Notes: generated by a model not told the origin, from the letters alone. Counted from the stretch's first letter, positions 34,403-43,925 are shown. The stretch: 64,000 nt of DNA from Paenibacillus puerhi (GCF_009846885.1 NZ_WUWM01000010.1:62001-126000); one strand, 5' to 3'. Translations and numbers: made by a program.

Positions 34403-36046
34403 ATGTTGCAGATGGAAGCGATCGACTGGCATTCCGGCCAGTCTTTGACGGACGACTACATACGCCGGTACGCCCTGACGGGCGACCTGTTTGATTATAA
34501 TCCGTGGTCGGCTTCCAGTTGGGAGGAGCGGGCGGCCTGGCTGGATACGGAGCGTGCCGCGGGAGCCGATCACGGCAAGGTGGCAGATGTGCTCCATGCG
34601 TTTAATACCAAGGCGGATAATGCCCCGGAAGCGCTGCAAGCGATCGAGCGCTTGCGGGACCCCAGAGCGCTATGCGTGGTGGGAGGTCAGCAGGCGAGCT
34701 TGTTTACCGGGCCGCTGCTTGTTCTCTACAAAGCGATCTCGCTTATTCAGGCGGCCCGAGAGGCAGAGCGGCGCTTGGCCCGGCCAGTGATTCCGGTTTT
34801 TTGGATTGCGGGGGAGGATCATGACTTCGACGAGGTCAATCATGTCCATGTGCTGACAAGCGATAGCAAGCTTGACAAGATCAAGCTTGCTCATCCGGGA
34901 GGTCCGCGCACGTCAGTCAGCCGCACGGTGATTTCCAGGGAACAGTGGGAGGAAGTGCTGGTCCAGCTGGAGCAATCCCTCCTGCCGACCGAGTACAAGG
35001 AGAGGGTGGCGGCACGGCTGCGGGCCGCGGTGCAGTCTTCCTTGTCGCTGGTCGATACATTCGCCAAGCTGCTCGCCCAGCTGCTAGGCAGCGAAGGGCT
35101 GGTGCTGCTTGATTCGGATGACCCAGCTTTGCGCGAGCTGGAGGGTCCGATGTTCCGCAGGCTGCTGGAGCGGAGCGGGGAGCTGAATCAGGCGCTGGTC
35201 CGCGGAAGCGGCGAGTTGAAGTCGCTCGGGTATGAGCCGCAGGTTGAGCTTCATCCCAGAGGCGCCAATCTGTTCGTCTACGACGAGAGCGGCGAACGAG
35301 TGCTGCTGTACGACAATGAAGCCGGGGATGGCTTCACGGATCGGCGCGGGGTACGTCGTTTCAGCCGGGAACAGGTGCTGGCCTGGGCTGACGAAGCTCC
35401 GGGGCGACTGAGCAACAATGTGCTGACAAGGCCCCTGATGCAGGATTACTTGTTCCCGGTACTGGCTACGGTGCTGGGGCCATCGGAGATTGTATACTGG
35501 GGCCAGACGAGACCTGCGTTCCATCTGTATGGGATGCGGATGCCGATCGTACTTCCCCGCCTGGCGTTTACGCTGCTCGAAGGATCGGTGCAGAAAAACA
35601 TGCAGAAGCTCCGGCTGACCTTCGAGGATGTAACGCTGAGGCTGGAAGAGAAGCGCGAGGCGTGGCTCCGGGAGCGGGATGATCTTCAGATGGATCGGCT
35701 TTTTGCCGAGGCGGCGGAGCGCTTCAAAGCGGACTATGAGCCATTGATCGCGTCTCTTGGTAGGATCAATCCGGGCTTGCCTGTACTGGGGGCGACGAAT
35801 CTGGGCAAAATTATGGAACAGATGGACTTTCTGCGGCAAAAGGCGGAAGAGGGGCTGCGCACGCAGAACGAAGCGGGACTGCGCCAGTTTACCCGGGTCG
35901 GACAATCCGTCGCGCCTGGAGGTAAGCTGCAGGAGCGAGTGCTGAATATCGCGCCATATCTGAATAAATATGGCGAAACTTGGCTGCATGAGCTGGTCAA
36001 GACCGATATTCCTCTCGACGGGAAGCATCGTATCTGTTATATGTGA
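34403..36046 (+). CDS. bshC: Bacillithiol synthase BshC (cysteine-adding enzyme)
   Basis: Last step of bacillithiol synthesis: joins L-cysteine to glucosaminyl-malate. 547 residues, the usual length. The N-terminal part with GGQQASLFTGPLLVLYKAIS (about 93-112) and PVFWIAGEDHDFDEVNH (about 132-148) is the family signature; a coiled-coil segment (about 395-450) follows as in BshC structures, and the end reads HELVKTDIPLDGKHRICYM. It has its own promoter after the opp terminator. In B. subtilis bshC (yllA) lies between ylbQ and mraZ; here opp, ahcY and two further genes are interposed. Confidence 0.94.
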   Translation: MLQMEAIDWHSGQSLTDDYIRRYALTGDLFDYNPWSASSWEERAAWLDTERAAGADHGKVADVLHAFNTKADNAPEALQAIERLRDPRALCVVGGQQASLFTGPLLVLYKAISLIQAAREAERRLARPVIPVFWIAGEDHDFDEVNHVHVLTSDSKLDKIKLAHPGGPRTSVSRTVISREQWEEVLVQLEQSLLPTEYKERVAARLRAAVQSSLSLVDTFAKLLAQLLGSEGLVLLDSDDPALRELEGPMFRRLLERSGELNQALVRGSGELKSLGYEPQVELHPRGANLFVYDESGERVLLYDNEAGDGFTDRRGVRRFSREQVLAWADEAPGRLSNNVLTRPLMQDYLFPVLATVLGPSEIVYWGQTRPAFHLYGMRMPIVLPRLAFTLLEGSVQKNMQKLRLTFEDVTLRLEEKREAWLRERDDLQMDRLFAEAAERFKADYEPLIASLGRINPGLPVLGATNLGKIMEQMDFLRQKAEEGLRTQNEAGLRQFTRVGQSVAPGGKLQERVLNIAPYLNKYGETWLHELVKTDIPLDGKHRICYM

Positions 36047-36080
36047 TAGAGTGCAAATGAAACTTTAGGAGGAATGACAA

Positions 36081-37352
36081 GTGGCTAAAAGTACGGCAGA
36101 CCGCAGTATTATTCGCGACATCTCGCTCGCGCCCGAGGGGCATTTGAAGATCGATTGGGTTAACGCCCATATGCCGGTATTGAATAAGATCCGCGAGCAA
36201 TTCGAAAAGGAGCAGCCCTTCAAGGGCTTGAAGGTGGCAATCTCGCTTCATTTGGAGGCGAAGACGGCTTACTTGGCCAAGGTTGTACAAGCAGGCGGGG
36301 CGGATGTTACGATTTGCGGCAGCAACCCGTTGTCCACGCAGGATGATGTTTGCGCCGCGCTGGTGGAAGACGGCATTACGGTATTCGCCAAGTACAATCC
36401 GGAGCCTCAGGAATACAAGGAGCTGCTGATCAAGACGCTGGAAACCGAGCCGGATCTCATCATCGACGATGGCGGCGATCTGGTGACGATTCTTCATTCG
36501 GAGCGCAAGGATCTGGCCAAAAACGTACGCGGCGGCGCCGAGGAAACGACAACTGGGATTTTGCGTCTGAAATCGCTGGAGAAGGATGGGCAGCTGCAAT
36601 TTCCGATGGTGGCGGTCAATGACGCTTTCTGCAAATATTTATTCGATAACCGCTACGGAACGGGGCAATCCGTCTGGGATGGTATTAACCGGACGACAAA
36701 CCTTGTAGTAGCAGGCAAAACTGTAGTCGTAGTCGGCTATGGCTGGTGCGGCAAAGGCGTTGCGCTGCGGGCGAAAGGTCTTGGCGCCAACGTAATCGTT
36801 ACAGAGATCGATGCGATCAAGGCGGTAGAAGCTTACATGGACGGATTTGCCGTCATGCCTATGCTCGAAGCAGCCAAGCAAGGCGACTTCTTTGTTACGG
36901 TAACGGGGAACCGCGACGTTATTCGCGGGGAGCATTATGAAGTGATGAAGGATGGCGCGATCTTGTCGAACGCCGGTCACTTTGACGTCGAGGTGAACAA
37001 GCTGGAGCTGGAGGCCTTGTCGGTGTCTAAGCGCACCGTGCGCCGCAATATCGAGGAGTATACGCTGAAGGACGGGCGCAAGTTCTACTTGCTAGCCGAA
37101 GGCCGGCTGGTCAATCTGGCGGCAGGCGACGGTCATCCGGCCGAGATTATGGATATGACGTTTGCTCTGCAAGCCATGTCGCTGAAATACGTCAACGACA
37201 ACTATAAGCAGATCGGCGGCAAGGTAGTTAACGTGCCTTATGAACTGGACGAACAAGTGGCGCGCTTCAAGCTCGCGGCACTCGGCTTCGGGATCGACTC
37301 CCTGACCGCCGAGCAAAAATCGTACCTGGACAGCTGGGCCGAACATGAATAG
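36081..37352 (+). CDS. ahcY: Adenosylhomocysteinase
   Basis: Reversible hydrolysis of S-adenosylhomocysteine to adenosine and homocysteine, relieving product inhibition of methyltransferases. 423 residues with a GTG start after TTAGGAGGAATG. The NAD-binding Rossmann motif is VVVGYGWCGKGVALRAKGLG (about 217-236); substrate-binding parts include LEAKTAYL and GAEETTTGIL; the C-terminal tail carries the expected KSYLDSW. It is the short prokaryotic/archaeal-type form, without the 40-residue insert of the eukaryotic-like enzymes. B. subtilis lacks this enzyme and uses MtnN plus LuxS, so its presence is a genuine difference. It follows bshC by 34 bp. Confidence 0.95.
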   Translation: MAKSTADRSIIRDISLAPEGHLKIDWVNAHMPVLNKIREQFEKEQPFKGLKVAISLHLEAKTAYLAKVVQAGGADVTICGSNPLSTQDDVCAALVEDGITVFAKYNPEPQEYKELLIKTLETEPDLIIDDGGDLVTILHSERKDLAKNVRGGAEETTTGILRLKSLEKDGQLQFPMVAVNDAFCKYLFDNRYGTGQSVWDGINRTTNLVVAGKTVVVVGYGWCGKGVALRAKGLGANVIVTEIDAIKAVEAYMDGFAVMPMLEAAKQGDFFVTVTGNRDVIRGEHYEVMKDGAILSNAGHFDVEVNKLELEALSVSKRTVRRNIEEYTLKDGRKFYLLAEGRLVNLAAGDGHPAEIMDMTFALQAMSLKYVNDNYKQIGGKVVNVPYELDEQVARFKLAALGFGIDSLTAEQKSYLDSWAEHE

Positions 37353-37385
37353 AAGGGAAGCGCTCTTTAGCTAGTGCTTGTATGG

Positions 37386-37413
37386 GACTGCCGGTACTGT
37401 GCTGCCGGCAGTC
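37386..37413 (+). repeat. Hairpin after ahcY
   Basis: GACTGCCGG, ten bases, CCGGCAGTC; no T tract. It precedes the true terminator. Confidence 0.6.
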
Positions 37414-37425
37414 CTGCCCTACATC

Positions 37426-37465
37426 AATAAAGCCAACCTCCGCCGCTTGCGAGGTTGGCTTTATT
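37426..37465. terminator. Terminator between ahcY and the convergent anchored-protein gene
   Basis: AATAAAGCCAACCTC, ten-base loop, GAGGTTGGCTTTATT: a 15-bp stem usable on both strands. Confidence 0.82.
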
Positions 37466-37541
37466 GCGCATATTCCATTATGAAGAGCAGAGAGTCCTCG
37501 AATCCGGCGGTTTGCCGGGCTTGCTAGGTAAGGCGGTTCCG

Positions 37542-37925
37542 CTATCTTTGATAGACGGATTTGGTTACGGCATTTGTTGTTTTCGCATTCGTTTTAGGGG
37601 CCGGAGCTTGTGTGGGAGCTGGAGCCTTTTCCGCCGGAGCGTTGACTGCCGTGACCGATTCTGCGCCTGCCGGCTTGTCGGCGGTTGTCATTGAAGCGGT
37701 GCCGCCCGAGGCGGTGTCTTGAACCGTCGGGGCTTCCGGCGCGACCGGATCGGTAGAAGAATTCCCGCTTGCAGGGTCGTTCTCCCCGGCTGGTAAGTTG
37801 GCCGCCGTAGCAGGCCTTATTCCTTGCTGCTTCATCGATTGTTCCCAATGCCGATCCCCCAAGATCAACACGAGAATAAGGATTACAAACAAAATGAGTA
37901 CGCTCCAGCGCTGTGCCGTTATCAT
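37542..37925 (-). CDS. Small membrane-anchored Ala/Pro/Thr-rich protein
   Basis: 127 residues: one N-terminal transmembrane segment (WSVLILFVILILVLILG, about 7-23), then a low-complexity tail rich in Ala, Pro, Thr and Lys that is probably disordered and extracytoplasmic. No domain recognised. ATG 37925 is chosen for GGGGGA 9 bases upstream; an in-frame TTG at 37946 is the alternative. It has its own extended -10 promoter and is convergent with ahcY. Confidence 0.7.
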   Translation of the reverse strand: MITAQRWSVLILFVILILVLILGDRHWEQSMKQQGIRPATAANLPAGENDPASGNSSTDPVAPEAPTVQDTASGGTASMTTADKPAGAESVTAVNAPAEKAPAPTQAPAPKTNAKTTNAVTKSVYQR

Positions 37926-38259
37926 GAAAGACGGTCCCCCTGCCAACTCCGTTGTGGATGAGACAAATTATAGCACATCTTGCAAAGGAATTGGATACAG
38001 TTAGCAAGGACGGACTGGCTTGATTGCCCGCACCCGCGATGCATCGAGAAATTTTGGTAGGCGCTATGCCGATCGGATGCAACAACCTCTCCCCCTTGCG
38101 CGTCAATAGTAGCAGAAGTATCCAGGAATGCGATTGGCGGAGCTTCATGATTCCTACCGAGGGGGCCGGGATATGAGAACAGACAAACCGGAAGAACGGA
38201 TTGTAAAGCAGGGGACAGGTTTGAAGCGGCTATTGAGCTTTGGAGCAGGAGGATCGGTT
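37926..38259. other. Intergenic region between divergent surface-protein genes
   Basis: Holds the minus-strand promoter described separately. The right part (38128-38259) is open in the frame of the next gene but is read as leader, because the lipoprotein signal only makes sense from ATG 38260. No other gene, RNA or strong hairpin is seen. Confidence 0.5.
37967..37972 (-). promoter_or_regulatory. Extended -10 promoter of the small anchored-protein gene
   Basis: On the minus strand TGC followed by TATAAT; 41 bp before the start codon. No clear -35. Confidence 0.6.
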
Positions 38260-39357
38260 ATGCCGGGCAGGGCGGGAAGAAAGCTCATGCTGCTGGGCAT
38301 CGCCGCAGCTATGCTGTTCTCCGGCTGCAGCGGCTCAAACGGCGAGAAGCTGGATCATGCGGTCGCCAACGACGCCAAATCCGCTGCCTCTCCGCAAGCT
38401 GCGAATAGCGAAGTCATGGCGGACAGAAACATCACGACGACATCGAAACAGGTAAGCGGCCCAAGTGAGGCTCAGGGTCAAGGCGCGGGAATGACCTCGC
38501 AGGCGGCGCAGACTCCGCAGGCTGATGACACGTTCAGCCGAAAAATCATCTACCGGGCTAATCTGACGATGCAGGTCGACAGCTATGAAGAAACGGAAGC
38601 ACTCGTTCAGGAAGCGGTACGCGCAGCGGGGGGCTATGTGCTGCAGTTCAGCGAGAACGCTTCCGCCACCGAGAAGTTCGGCTCCTTCGTGATCAAAGTG
38701 CCGGCCACAGGCTTTGAATCGTTAATCGGCCAACTGGAGAAAATCAATCCGGCCATGCGCAAGTCCATGGAGGGCCAGGATGTCACGGAAGAATATGTGG
38801 ATTTATCTTCGACGCTTAAAGCTAAGGAGCTCATGGAGGAGCGTCTGCTGGCCTTTATGGAAAAGGCGACGAAGACGGATGAGCTGGTTGCGTTCTCGAC
38901 AGAGCTCGGCAAGGTCCAGGAGGAAATCGCGCGGATCAAGGGGCGAATGCGATACTTGGAGCAAAACGTGTCCTACTCTACGATTGATCTGCGCATCGTA
39001 CAGAAGATCGCTTCCGCCGATGTCATAGGGGCAAAGGATCGCGGGCCTCTGGGCAAGCGCGCCTCTCAGGCGCTCGACGGCTCTCTGGCCGTACTGAACT
39101 TAATGCTGCAGGGACTCATCGTCATGGGCGCAGGCGCTCTGCCTATTCTAGTCTTGTTAGCGCTGATCGGTGTGCCTGTCCTATGGGCCCGCCGGAAGCG
39201 GCAGGCAAGGCAAGCCGAGCTGCGTCGGCAAAGATTGGAGGAGAACAGACGGCAGACGGGTAAGGAAGAGCGAAGGGCCGATGGAACGACAGAGAATCCG
39301 GATTCCGGAGGAAGTGGCGGCGAGCGGCCTGGCGAAACCGAACAGACAGAACCATAA
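38260..39357 (+). CDS. DUF4349 lipoprotein
   Basis: 365 residues from ATG 38260, which has AGGAGG 8 bases upstream and gives a classical lipoprotein signal ending LFSGC (Cys23). The mature protein has a Ser/Gln/Ala-rich linker, then the DUF4349 domain (KIIYRANLTMQVDSYEETEA to about residue 250, including a coiled coil with LSSTLKAKELMEERL), one C-terminal transmembrane segment (about 290-312) and a highly charged Arg/Glu cytoplasmic-type tail. The in-frame ATG codons at 38128 and 38173 would bury the signal 30-45 residues inside and are less likely. Function of DUF4349 is unknown; it is a membrane-associated surface protein. Confidence 0.83.
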   Translation: MPGRAGRKLMLLGIAAAMLFSGCSGSNGEKLDHAVANDAKSAASPQAANSEVMADRNITTTSKQVSGPSEAQGQGAGMTSQAAQTPQADDTFSRKIIYRANLTMQVDSYEETEALVQEAVRAAGGYVLQFSENASATEKFGSFVIKVPATGFESLIGQLEKINPAMRKSMEGQDVTEEYVDLSSTLKAKELMEERLLAFMEKATKTDELVAFSTELGKVQEEIARIKGRMRYLEQNVSYSTIDLRIVQKIASADVIGAKDRGPLGKRASQALDGSLAVLNLMLQGLIVMGAGALPILVLLALIGVPVLWARRKRQARQAELRRQRLEENRRQTGKEERRADGTTENPDSGGSGGERPGETEQTEP

Positions 39358-39411
39358 GGCGGGGGAAAAGCTGAACCCTGCGGAGTCTAATAACATAGAA
39401 CTGCGTGCGAA

Positions 39412-39447
39412 AAAATCCTGTTTCTTCGAGAGAAGAAGCAGGATTTT
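39412..39447 (+). terminator. Terminator after the DUF4349 gene
   Basis: AAAATCCTGTTTCTTC GAGA GAAGAAGCAGGATTTT, a 16-bp stem with one U-G pair, then CGTTTATTT. Confidence 0.82.
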
Positions 39448-39478
39448 CGTTTATTTGGGAGAATAGTTACTGTACAGG

Positions 39479-39513
39479 TGGTGGAAAGTGGGGTAAAGTG
39501 GGTAAAAAGGGGG
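39479..39513 (+). promoter_or_regulatory. Phased MraZ-type operator repeats before mraZ
   Basis: Four 10-bp units in tandem: TGGTGGAAAG (39479), TGGGGTAAAG (39489), TGGGTAAAAA (39499), and GGGGG (39509). The repeated TGGGN/TGGNN with 10-bp period is the layout of the direct repeats bound by MraZ in other bacteria, placed immediately before the mraZ start. Autorepression of the dcw cluster is inferred. Confidence 0.72.
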
Positions 39514-39522
39514 TGGCGCGTG

Positions 39523-39960
39523 GTGTTCATGGGGGAATATCAGCATACGATCGACGAAAAAGGCCGGATGATTATCCCGGCAAAGTTTCGCGAAGCCCTC
39601 GGAGCATCGTTCATCGCCACTCGCGGTTTGGATCAATGCTTGTTCGTTTATCCCATGCAGGAATGGTCGGTTCTGGAACAAAAGCTCAAAGCGCTGCCGC
39701 TGATGAAATCAGACGCCCGCGCTTTCACGCGTTTTTTCTTTTCCGGCGCAACGGAGTGCGAGCTCGACAAGCAGGGGCGGGTCAATTTGCCCAATATGCT
39801 CGTTGACCATGCCAAGCTCGAGAAAGATTGCGTCGTCATCGGCGTTTCCAATCGGGTAGAGATTTGGAGCAAGGCGATCTGGGAAAGCTATTTCCAGCAA
39901 TCGGAGGAGTCGTTTGCGGAAATCGCCGAGAAGCTCGTCGACTTCAATTTTGATTTTTAG
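39523..39960 (+). CDS. mraZ: Transcriptional regulator MraZ
   Basis: 145 residues from GTG 39523. Two AbrB-like SpoVT/MraZ domains: [20 protein letters not shown] at the start (DxKGR motif) and [19 protein letters not shown] near residue 75 (second DKQGR motif). These form the DNA-binding swapped-hairpin ring. MraZ is normally the first gene of the dcw cluster and represses it. The GTG-TTC-ATG start matches the MFMGEYQH start of B. subtilis MraZ; an ATG two codons on (39529) is also possible. Phased repeats directly upstream support autoregulation. Confidence 0.95.
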   Translation: MFMGEYQHTIDEKGRMIIPAKFREALGASFIATRGLDQCLFVYPMQEWSVLEQKLKALPLMKSDARAFTRFFFSGATECELDKQGRVNLPNMLVDHAKLEKDCVVIGVSNRVEIWSKAIWESYFQQSEESFAEIAEKLVDFNFDF

Positions 39961-39993
39961 CCCTGGCAGCAGGCCGATGTAGGAGGAGAAGCC

Positions 39994-40950
39994 GTGTTCC
40001 ATCATGTAACGGTACTTAAGCAAGAAGCGGTGGAAGGTTTACATATTCAGTCTGACGGTATTTATGTGGATTGTACGCTTGGAGGCGCCGGGCACAGCCT
40101 GGAGATCGCTTCCAGACTAGGCCCGGGAGGGCTGCTGATTGCCTTTGACCAGGACGATGCGGCGCTGGAGAGCGCCAAAGAACGGCTGGCAGGCGTGTGG
40201 GACAGGGTAAGGCTTGTTCGCAGCAACTTCCGCTATCTGGAGCAGGAGCTGGCGAAAATACCTGAGGCGTGCCGGTCAGGCCGCCCGCAGGTGAACGGCA
40301 TTTTGTTCGACCTGGGCGTGTCATCGCCGCAGCTCGACGAGGCTGACCGCGGCTTCAGCTACAATTACGATGCTGAGCTTGATATGCGGATGGACCGTAC
40401 GGCTCCGCTAACAGCCAAGGATATTGTGAATGACTGGTCGGAGAAGGAAATCTCGGACATTTTATTCCAATACGGCGAGGAGAAGTTTTCCCGCCGTATC
40501 GCGGCGCGGATCGTCGAAGCGCGCAGCGTGGCCCCGATCGAAACAACCGGACAGCTGGTCGAGCTGATCAAGGAAGGAATTCCCGCGGCGGCCCGGCGGA
40601 CCGGTCCGCATCCGGCGAAGCGAAGCTTTCAGGCGCTTCGGATAGCCGTAAACGATGAGCTGGGCGCTTTCGAGGACGCGCTGAAGCAGGCGGTCCGCTG
40701 CCTCGCTCCGGGCGGACGGGTCGCCGTCATCACGTTCCATTCGCTGGAGGACAGGATCTGCAAGCAGACCTTTGCCGGTTATGTGGCCAAGTGTACTTGT
40801 CCATCGGATTTTCCGCTATGCGTATGCAATCCCGAAGGAGAGCTCAAGCTGGTCAATCGCAAGCCTATCGAACCTGGCCGGGAAGAGCTGGAGGTTAATC
40901 CGCGGGCACGCTCGTCCAAGCTGCGGATCGCCGAGAAGCTGACGAAATAA
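39994..40950 (+). CDS. rsmH: 16S rRNA (cytosine-1402-N4)-methyltransferase RsmH
   Basis: Methylates N4 of C1402 in the ribosomal P site. 318 residues: [16 protein letters not shown] start, SAM motif [19 protein letters not shown] (about 25-43), [19 protein letters not shown] (about 105-123), [14 protein letters not shown], and the C-terminal [16 protein letters not shown] start after AGGAGGAGAAGCC. Second gene of the dcw cluster, 33 bp after mraZ. Confidence 0.97.
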   Translation: MFHHVTVLKQEAVEGLHIQSDGIYVDCTLGGAGHSLEIASRLGPGGLLIAFDQDDAALESAKERLAGVWDRVRLVRSNFRYLEQELAKIPEACRSGRPQVNGILFDLGVSSPQLDEADRGFSYNYDAELDMRMDRTAPLTAKDIVNDWSEKEISDILFQYGEEKFSRRIAARIVEARSVAPIETTGQLVELIKEGIPAAARRTGPHPAKRSFQALRIAVNDELGAFEDALKQAVRCLAPGGRVAVITFHSLEDRICKQTFAGYVAKCTCPSDFPLCVCNPEGELKLVNRKPIEPGREELEVNPRARSSKLRIAEKLTK

Positions 40951-40992
40951 ACATTTAGGCAAGACTTTGAATTGACGAATAAGGGGGAGAAC

Positions 40993-41436
40993 ATGTTGCC
41001 GGCATATATGCATGGGAATCTCGCCGTCGAGCAAAAGACGGAGCAGAAAGCCAAGGTTCAGGAGACTAAACGGGTCGTTTATCGCCGGAAGACGCTGCCT
41101 CTGCAGGAAAAGCTGCTATACCTATTTACCGTCTTTATTTGCGTTATTGTAGCGGGGGTCATTATTTTGCGCTATGCGCAAATCTATGAGATGAGCACGC
41201 AGATTCGGGATATCGAGCATAAAATTGCCAAGCTCGAGTCGGAGAATAGTATCTTGAAGCAGAAGCTGGATGCTGCGATCGAGCCCCATCGCATGCTGGA
41301 GCAAGCGAAGGAGCTCGGCTTCAGTACGGCTGAGCCGAATCAGGTGAAGTCGGGAACCGGCAAGTCAGCCGCAGCCTCCAAGCAGGCAGGTTCCAAATCT
41401 ACGGCAAACGCCAAGAAAACAAAGGATCAGCCCTGA
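40993..41436 (+). CDS. ftsL: Cell division protein FtsL
   Basis: 147 residues: basic cytoplasmic N-terminus (about 1-40), one transmembrane segment (LLYLFTVFICVIVAGVIILR, about 43-62) and a short extracytoplasmic leucine-zipper-like coiled coil (IRDIEHKIAKLESENSILKQ, about 75-94), then a Lys/Ser/Ala-rich tail. This bitopic layout plus the place between rsmH and pbpB identifies FtsL, which forms the FtsL-DivIC-DivIB complex in the septum. AAGGGGGAG before ATG 40993 decides the start. Confidence 0.92.
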   Translation: MLPAYMHGNLAVEQKTEQKAKVQETKRVVYRRKTLPLQEKLLYLFTVFICVIVAGVIILRYAQIYEMSTQIRDIEHKIAKLESENSILKQKLDAAIEPHRMLEQAKELGFSTAEPNQVKSGTGKSAAASKQAGSKSTANAKKTKDQP

Positions 41437-41464
41437 TCCGGGAGGGAAAAGGGGGATGTGAACG

Positions 41465-43852
41465 ATGACGAAAATTGTAAAGCTGCGTTCGCTGCTTATC
41501 GGAGGGGCCTTCACCCTCCTTTTTGCTGTGCTGGTCGTTCGGCTTTATTGGGTTCAGGTTGTGCAGGGGGCGGAGCTGCTGGCTATGGCCAAGGAAAGGT
41601 GGGCGCTGGACAAGACGATACAGCCTGTCCGGGGGACGATTACTGACCGGAACGGCAAGCTGCTCGCGGAAGACGCGCCGTCCTATACCATCGCTCTGGA
41701 GCCCCTAACGATCCGAAACCAGGGAATCGAGCTTGATATCGTGAAGGGTCTCGCTCCTATCCTTGCTTCGGAGGAGGATCCGGGAGCAGTGATGGCGATG
41801 GAAGAGCGGATCCGCACCCAACTGAACAAGACGCGGAATGACGGCAAGACGCTTCTAGGACAAGTCCAGCTCGGTAACGAAGGCTGGAAAATCGATGCCG
41901 AAACCGGAGATAAGGTAAAAGCTTTGCGCGAGGAGCTGCAAGAAAAGCTGAAGCAGCGGCAGGAGCATCTGCAAGGCAAAAAACCAAGCCCGGAAAGTAT
42001 CAATACGGGAATTGTGCTGCTGCCCGAGGAGAAGCGGTTTTATCCCGCGGAAAAGCTGGCGGCCCATCTGATCGGCTACACGAACAAGGAAGATACGCCG
42101 GTCATGGGGCTTGAGCAATCGTTGAACGATTATCTCAAAGGAGAGCCGGGTGCGCTCTATTATGAGAAGGCGCCCAAAGGCGTCGGACTACCCGATCCTA
42201 AAAACCGGTATACGCCGGCGGTCAATGGCAGCAATGTCACGCTGACGATCGACAAGAACATCCAGTTTTACATGGAAAGCGCTATTGAGAAAATATATGA
42301 CAAGTATAAGCCAAAAAGCATAACAGCGATCGCCGTCGATCCGCATACGATGGAAATTTTGGGCATGGCCAATGCGCCGACCTTTAACCCGAATAAGTAT
42401 TGGGAAACGAAAGACCAGCGTAATTTCATGAACCATGCGATAGCCTCTCAGTATGAGCCGGGGTCAACCTTTAAGCTGGTTACACTGGCGGCTGCGGTAG
42501 AAGAGGGGGTTTTTAATCCCAATGAGGATTTTCAGTCCGGGTCCATTCGGGTAGCAGACCGAAGGTTGCATGACCATAATATCTCGGGATGGGGGAAAAT
42601 CTCGTATATGGAAGGGCTGAAGCGGTCGAGTAACGTGGCCTTTGTCAAGCTGGGCATCGAGAAGCTCGGCAACGAAAAGCTGAGGAGTTACATCGACAAG
42701 TTCGGCTTCGGAGCAAAAACGGGCATAGACATCCCCGGGGAGGTCAAGGGGATCGTCAACATGCGCTATGCGCCCGAGTTCGCAACAGCGACCTACGGCC
42801 AAGGGCTGACGGCGACGCTGCTTCAGCAAACCTCGGCTTATGCAGCCGTGGCGAATGGCGGCAAGCTGATGAAGCCGTATGTGATAAAGGAGATTACGAA
42901 TCCGGATACAGGCGAAGTCGTGAAGCAAACCGAGCCGCAGCTGATCAGGCAGGTTATCTCCGAAGCAACCTCCAAGCAAGTGGGTGAATACCTGGAGCAG
43001 GTCATCTCCGACCAATCCATAGGTACCGGCAGGAAGGCTTACATCGAAGGATACCGGATAGCCGGCAAGACCGGTACGGCCAACAAGGTATTGGCTGGTG
43101 AGAAAGGATATGCTACCGGGAGGTGGGTCATTTCGTTCATCGGCTATGCGCCGTTAGAAAATCCGCGCATCCTGGTTGCGATCGTCGCTGACGAGCCGGA
43201 CCTGGGAGGGGATTACCATCTGGGCGGTGATGTGGCGGCTCCAGCCTTCCGCGAGATCGTCTCCCAATCTCTTCGTTCCATGGGAATCGCACCGACCGTG
43301 ACTACGCCAGCGAAGCCGGCACAGGTAACCGAAAAGGCCAAGCTGCCGGACCTGACGGGGATGAGTCTGGATCAAACGAAGGCCCAGATGAATAAATTAG
43401 GCCTCACCGTAGAGCCGCTCGGCAAAGGAAGCGCCGTTCTGGCCCAAAATCCTGCGGCAGATACAGAAATCGGAGCTTCGCAACGAATCTATGTATTAAT
43501 GGAAGAGCCGGATAACGTAAAGGTGCCGAATCTGGCCGGCAAGTCTCTGCGCGATGCGCTCGAAGTGTGCTCTCTTCTCACGATCCGCTGCCAATCGACT
43601 GGCGAAGGATACGTGGCCGATCAATCCTTGAGCGGAGAGAACGAGAATCGGCTGCTGACCTTGACGCTCCGGCCTTACAACGAACTGACTGCCCAACCGA
43701 CGGGTGATGGGGAGAAGAATGAAGAGAAAGCCCCATCCAAGGCTGCGGGAAGCGAGTCTAAGTCGGTGGCTGATTCAAAGGCCGCTTCTGGAGAATCCGT
43801 CAAGTCCAGCAATGCTTCTTCGACAGTCAAAGGAAGCCAGACGTCCAGATAG
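41465..43852 (+). CDS. pbpB: Penicillin-binding protein 2B (septal transpeptidase)
   Basis: Class B PBP that crosslinks septal peptidoglycan with the SEDS protein FtsW. 795 residues: short cytoplasmic tail, transmembrane segment (about 9-27), pedestal domain with the RGTITDRNG motif (56-64), and transpeptidase domain with active-site Ser334 (PGSTFK), SSN (388-390) and KTGT (535-538). Two C-terminal PASTA domains (about 615-680 and 683-740) and a Ser/Lys/Ala-rich tail follow. The ATG follows GGGGGATGTGAACG. Typical for Bacillales PBP2B, though the tail is long. Confidence 0.95.
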   Translation: MTKIVKLRSLLIGGAFTLLFAVLVVRLYWVQVVQGAELLAMAKERWALDKTIQPVRGTITDRNGKLLAEDAPSYTIALEPLTIRNQGIELDIVKGLAPILASEEDPGAVMAMEERIRTQLNKTRNDGKTLLGQVQLGNEGWKIDAETGDKVKALREELQEKLKQRQEHLQGKKPSPESINTGIVLLPEEKRFYPAEKLAAHLIGYTNKEDTPVMGLEQSLNDYLKGEPGALYYEKAPKGVGLPDPKNRYTPAVNGSNVTLTIDKNIQFYMESAIEKIYDKYKPKSITAIAVDPHTMEILGMANAPTFNPNKYWETKDQRNFMNHAIASQYEPGSTFKLVTLAAAVEEGVFNPNEDFQSGSIRVADRRLHDHNISGWGKISYMEGLKRSSNVAFVKLGIEKLGNEKLRSYIDKFGFGAKTGIDIPGEVKGIVNMRYAPEFATATYGQGLTATLLQQTSAYAAVANGGKLMKPYVIKEITNPDTGEVVKQTEPQLIRQVISEATSKQVGEYLEQVISDQSIGTGRKAYIEGYRIAGKTGTANKVLAGEKGYATGRWVISFIGYAPLENPRILVAIVADEPDLGGDYHLGGDVAAPAFREIVSQSLRSMGIAPTVTTPAKPAQVTEKAKLPDLTGMSLDQTKAQMNKLGLTVEPLGKGSAVLAQNPAADTEIGASQRIYVLMEEPDNVKVPNLAGKSLRDALEVCSLLTIRCQSTGEGYVADQSLSGENENRLLTLTLRPYNELTAQPTGDGEKNEEKAPSKAAGSESKSVADSKAASGESVKSSNASSTVKGSQTSR

Positions 43853-43925
43853 CTTGTTCTAACCCCGGGTTGTCCTGAATAGGGATGTTATGAAACCATT
43901 CTTGTTCGGGAGGGATTGAGCGGGC

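Noticed and set aside
38128-38259. Upstream extension of the DUF4349 protein
   Set aside because: It would bury the lipoprotein signal 44 residues inside; AGGAGG before ATG 38260 fits much better.
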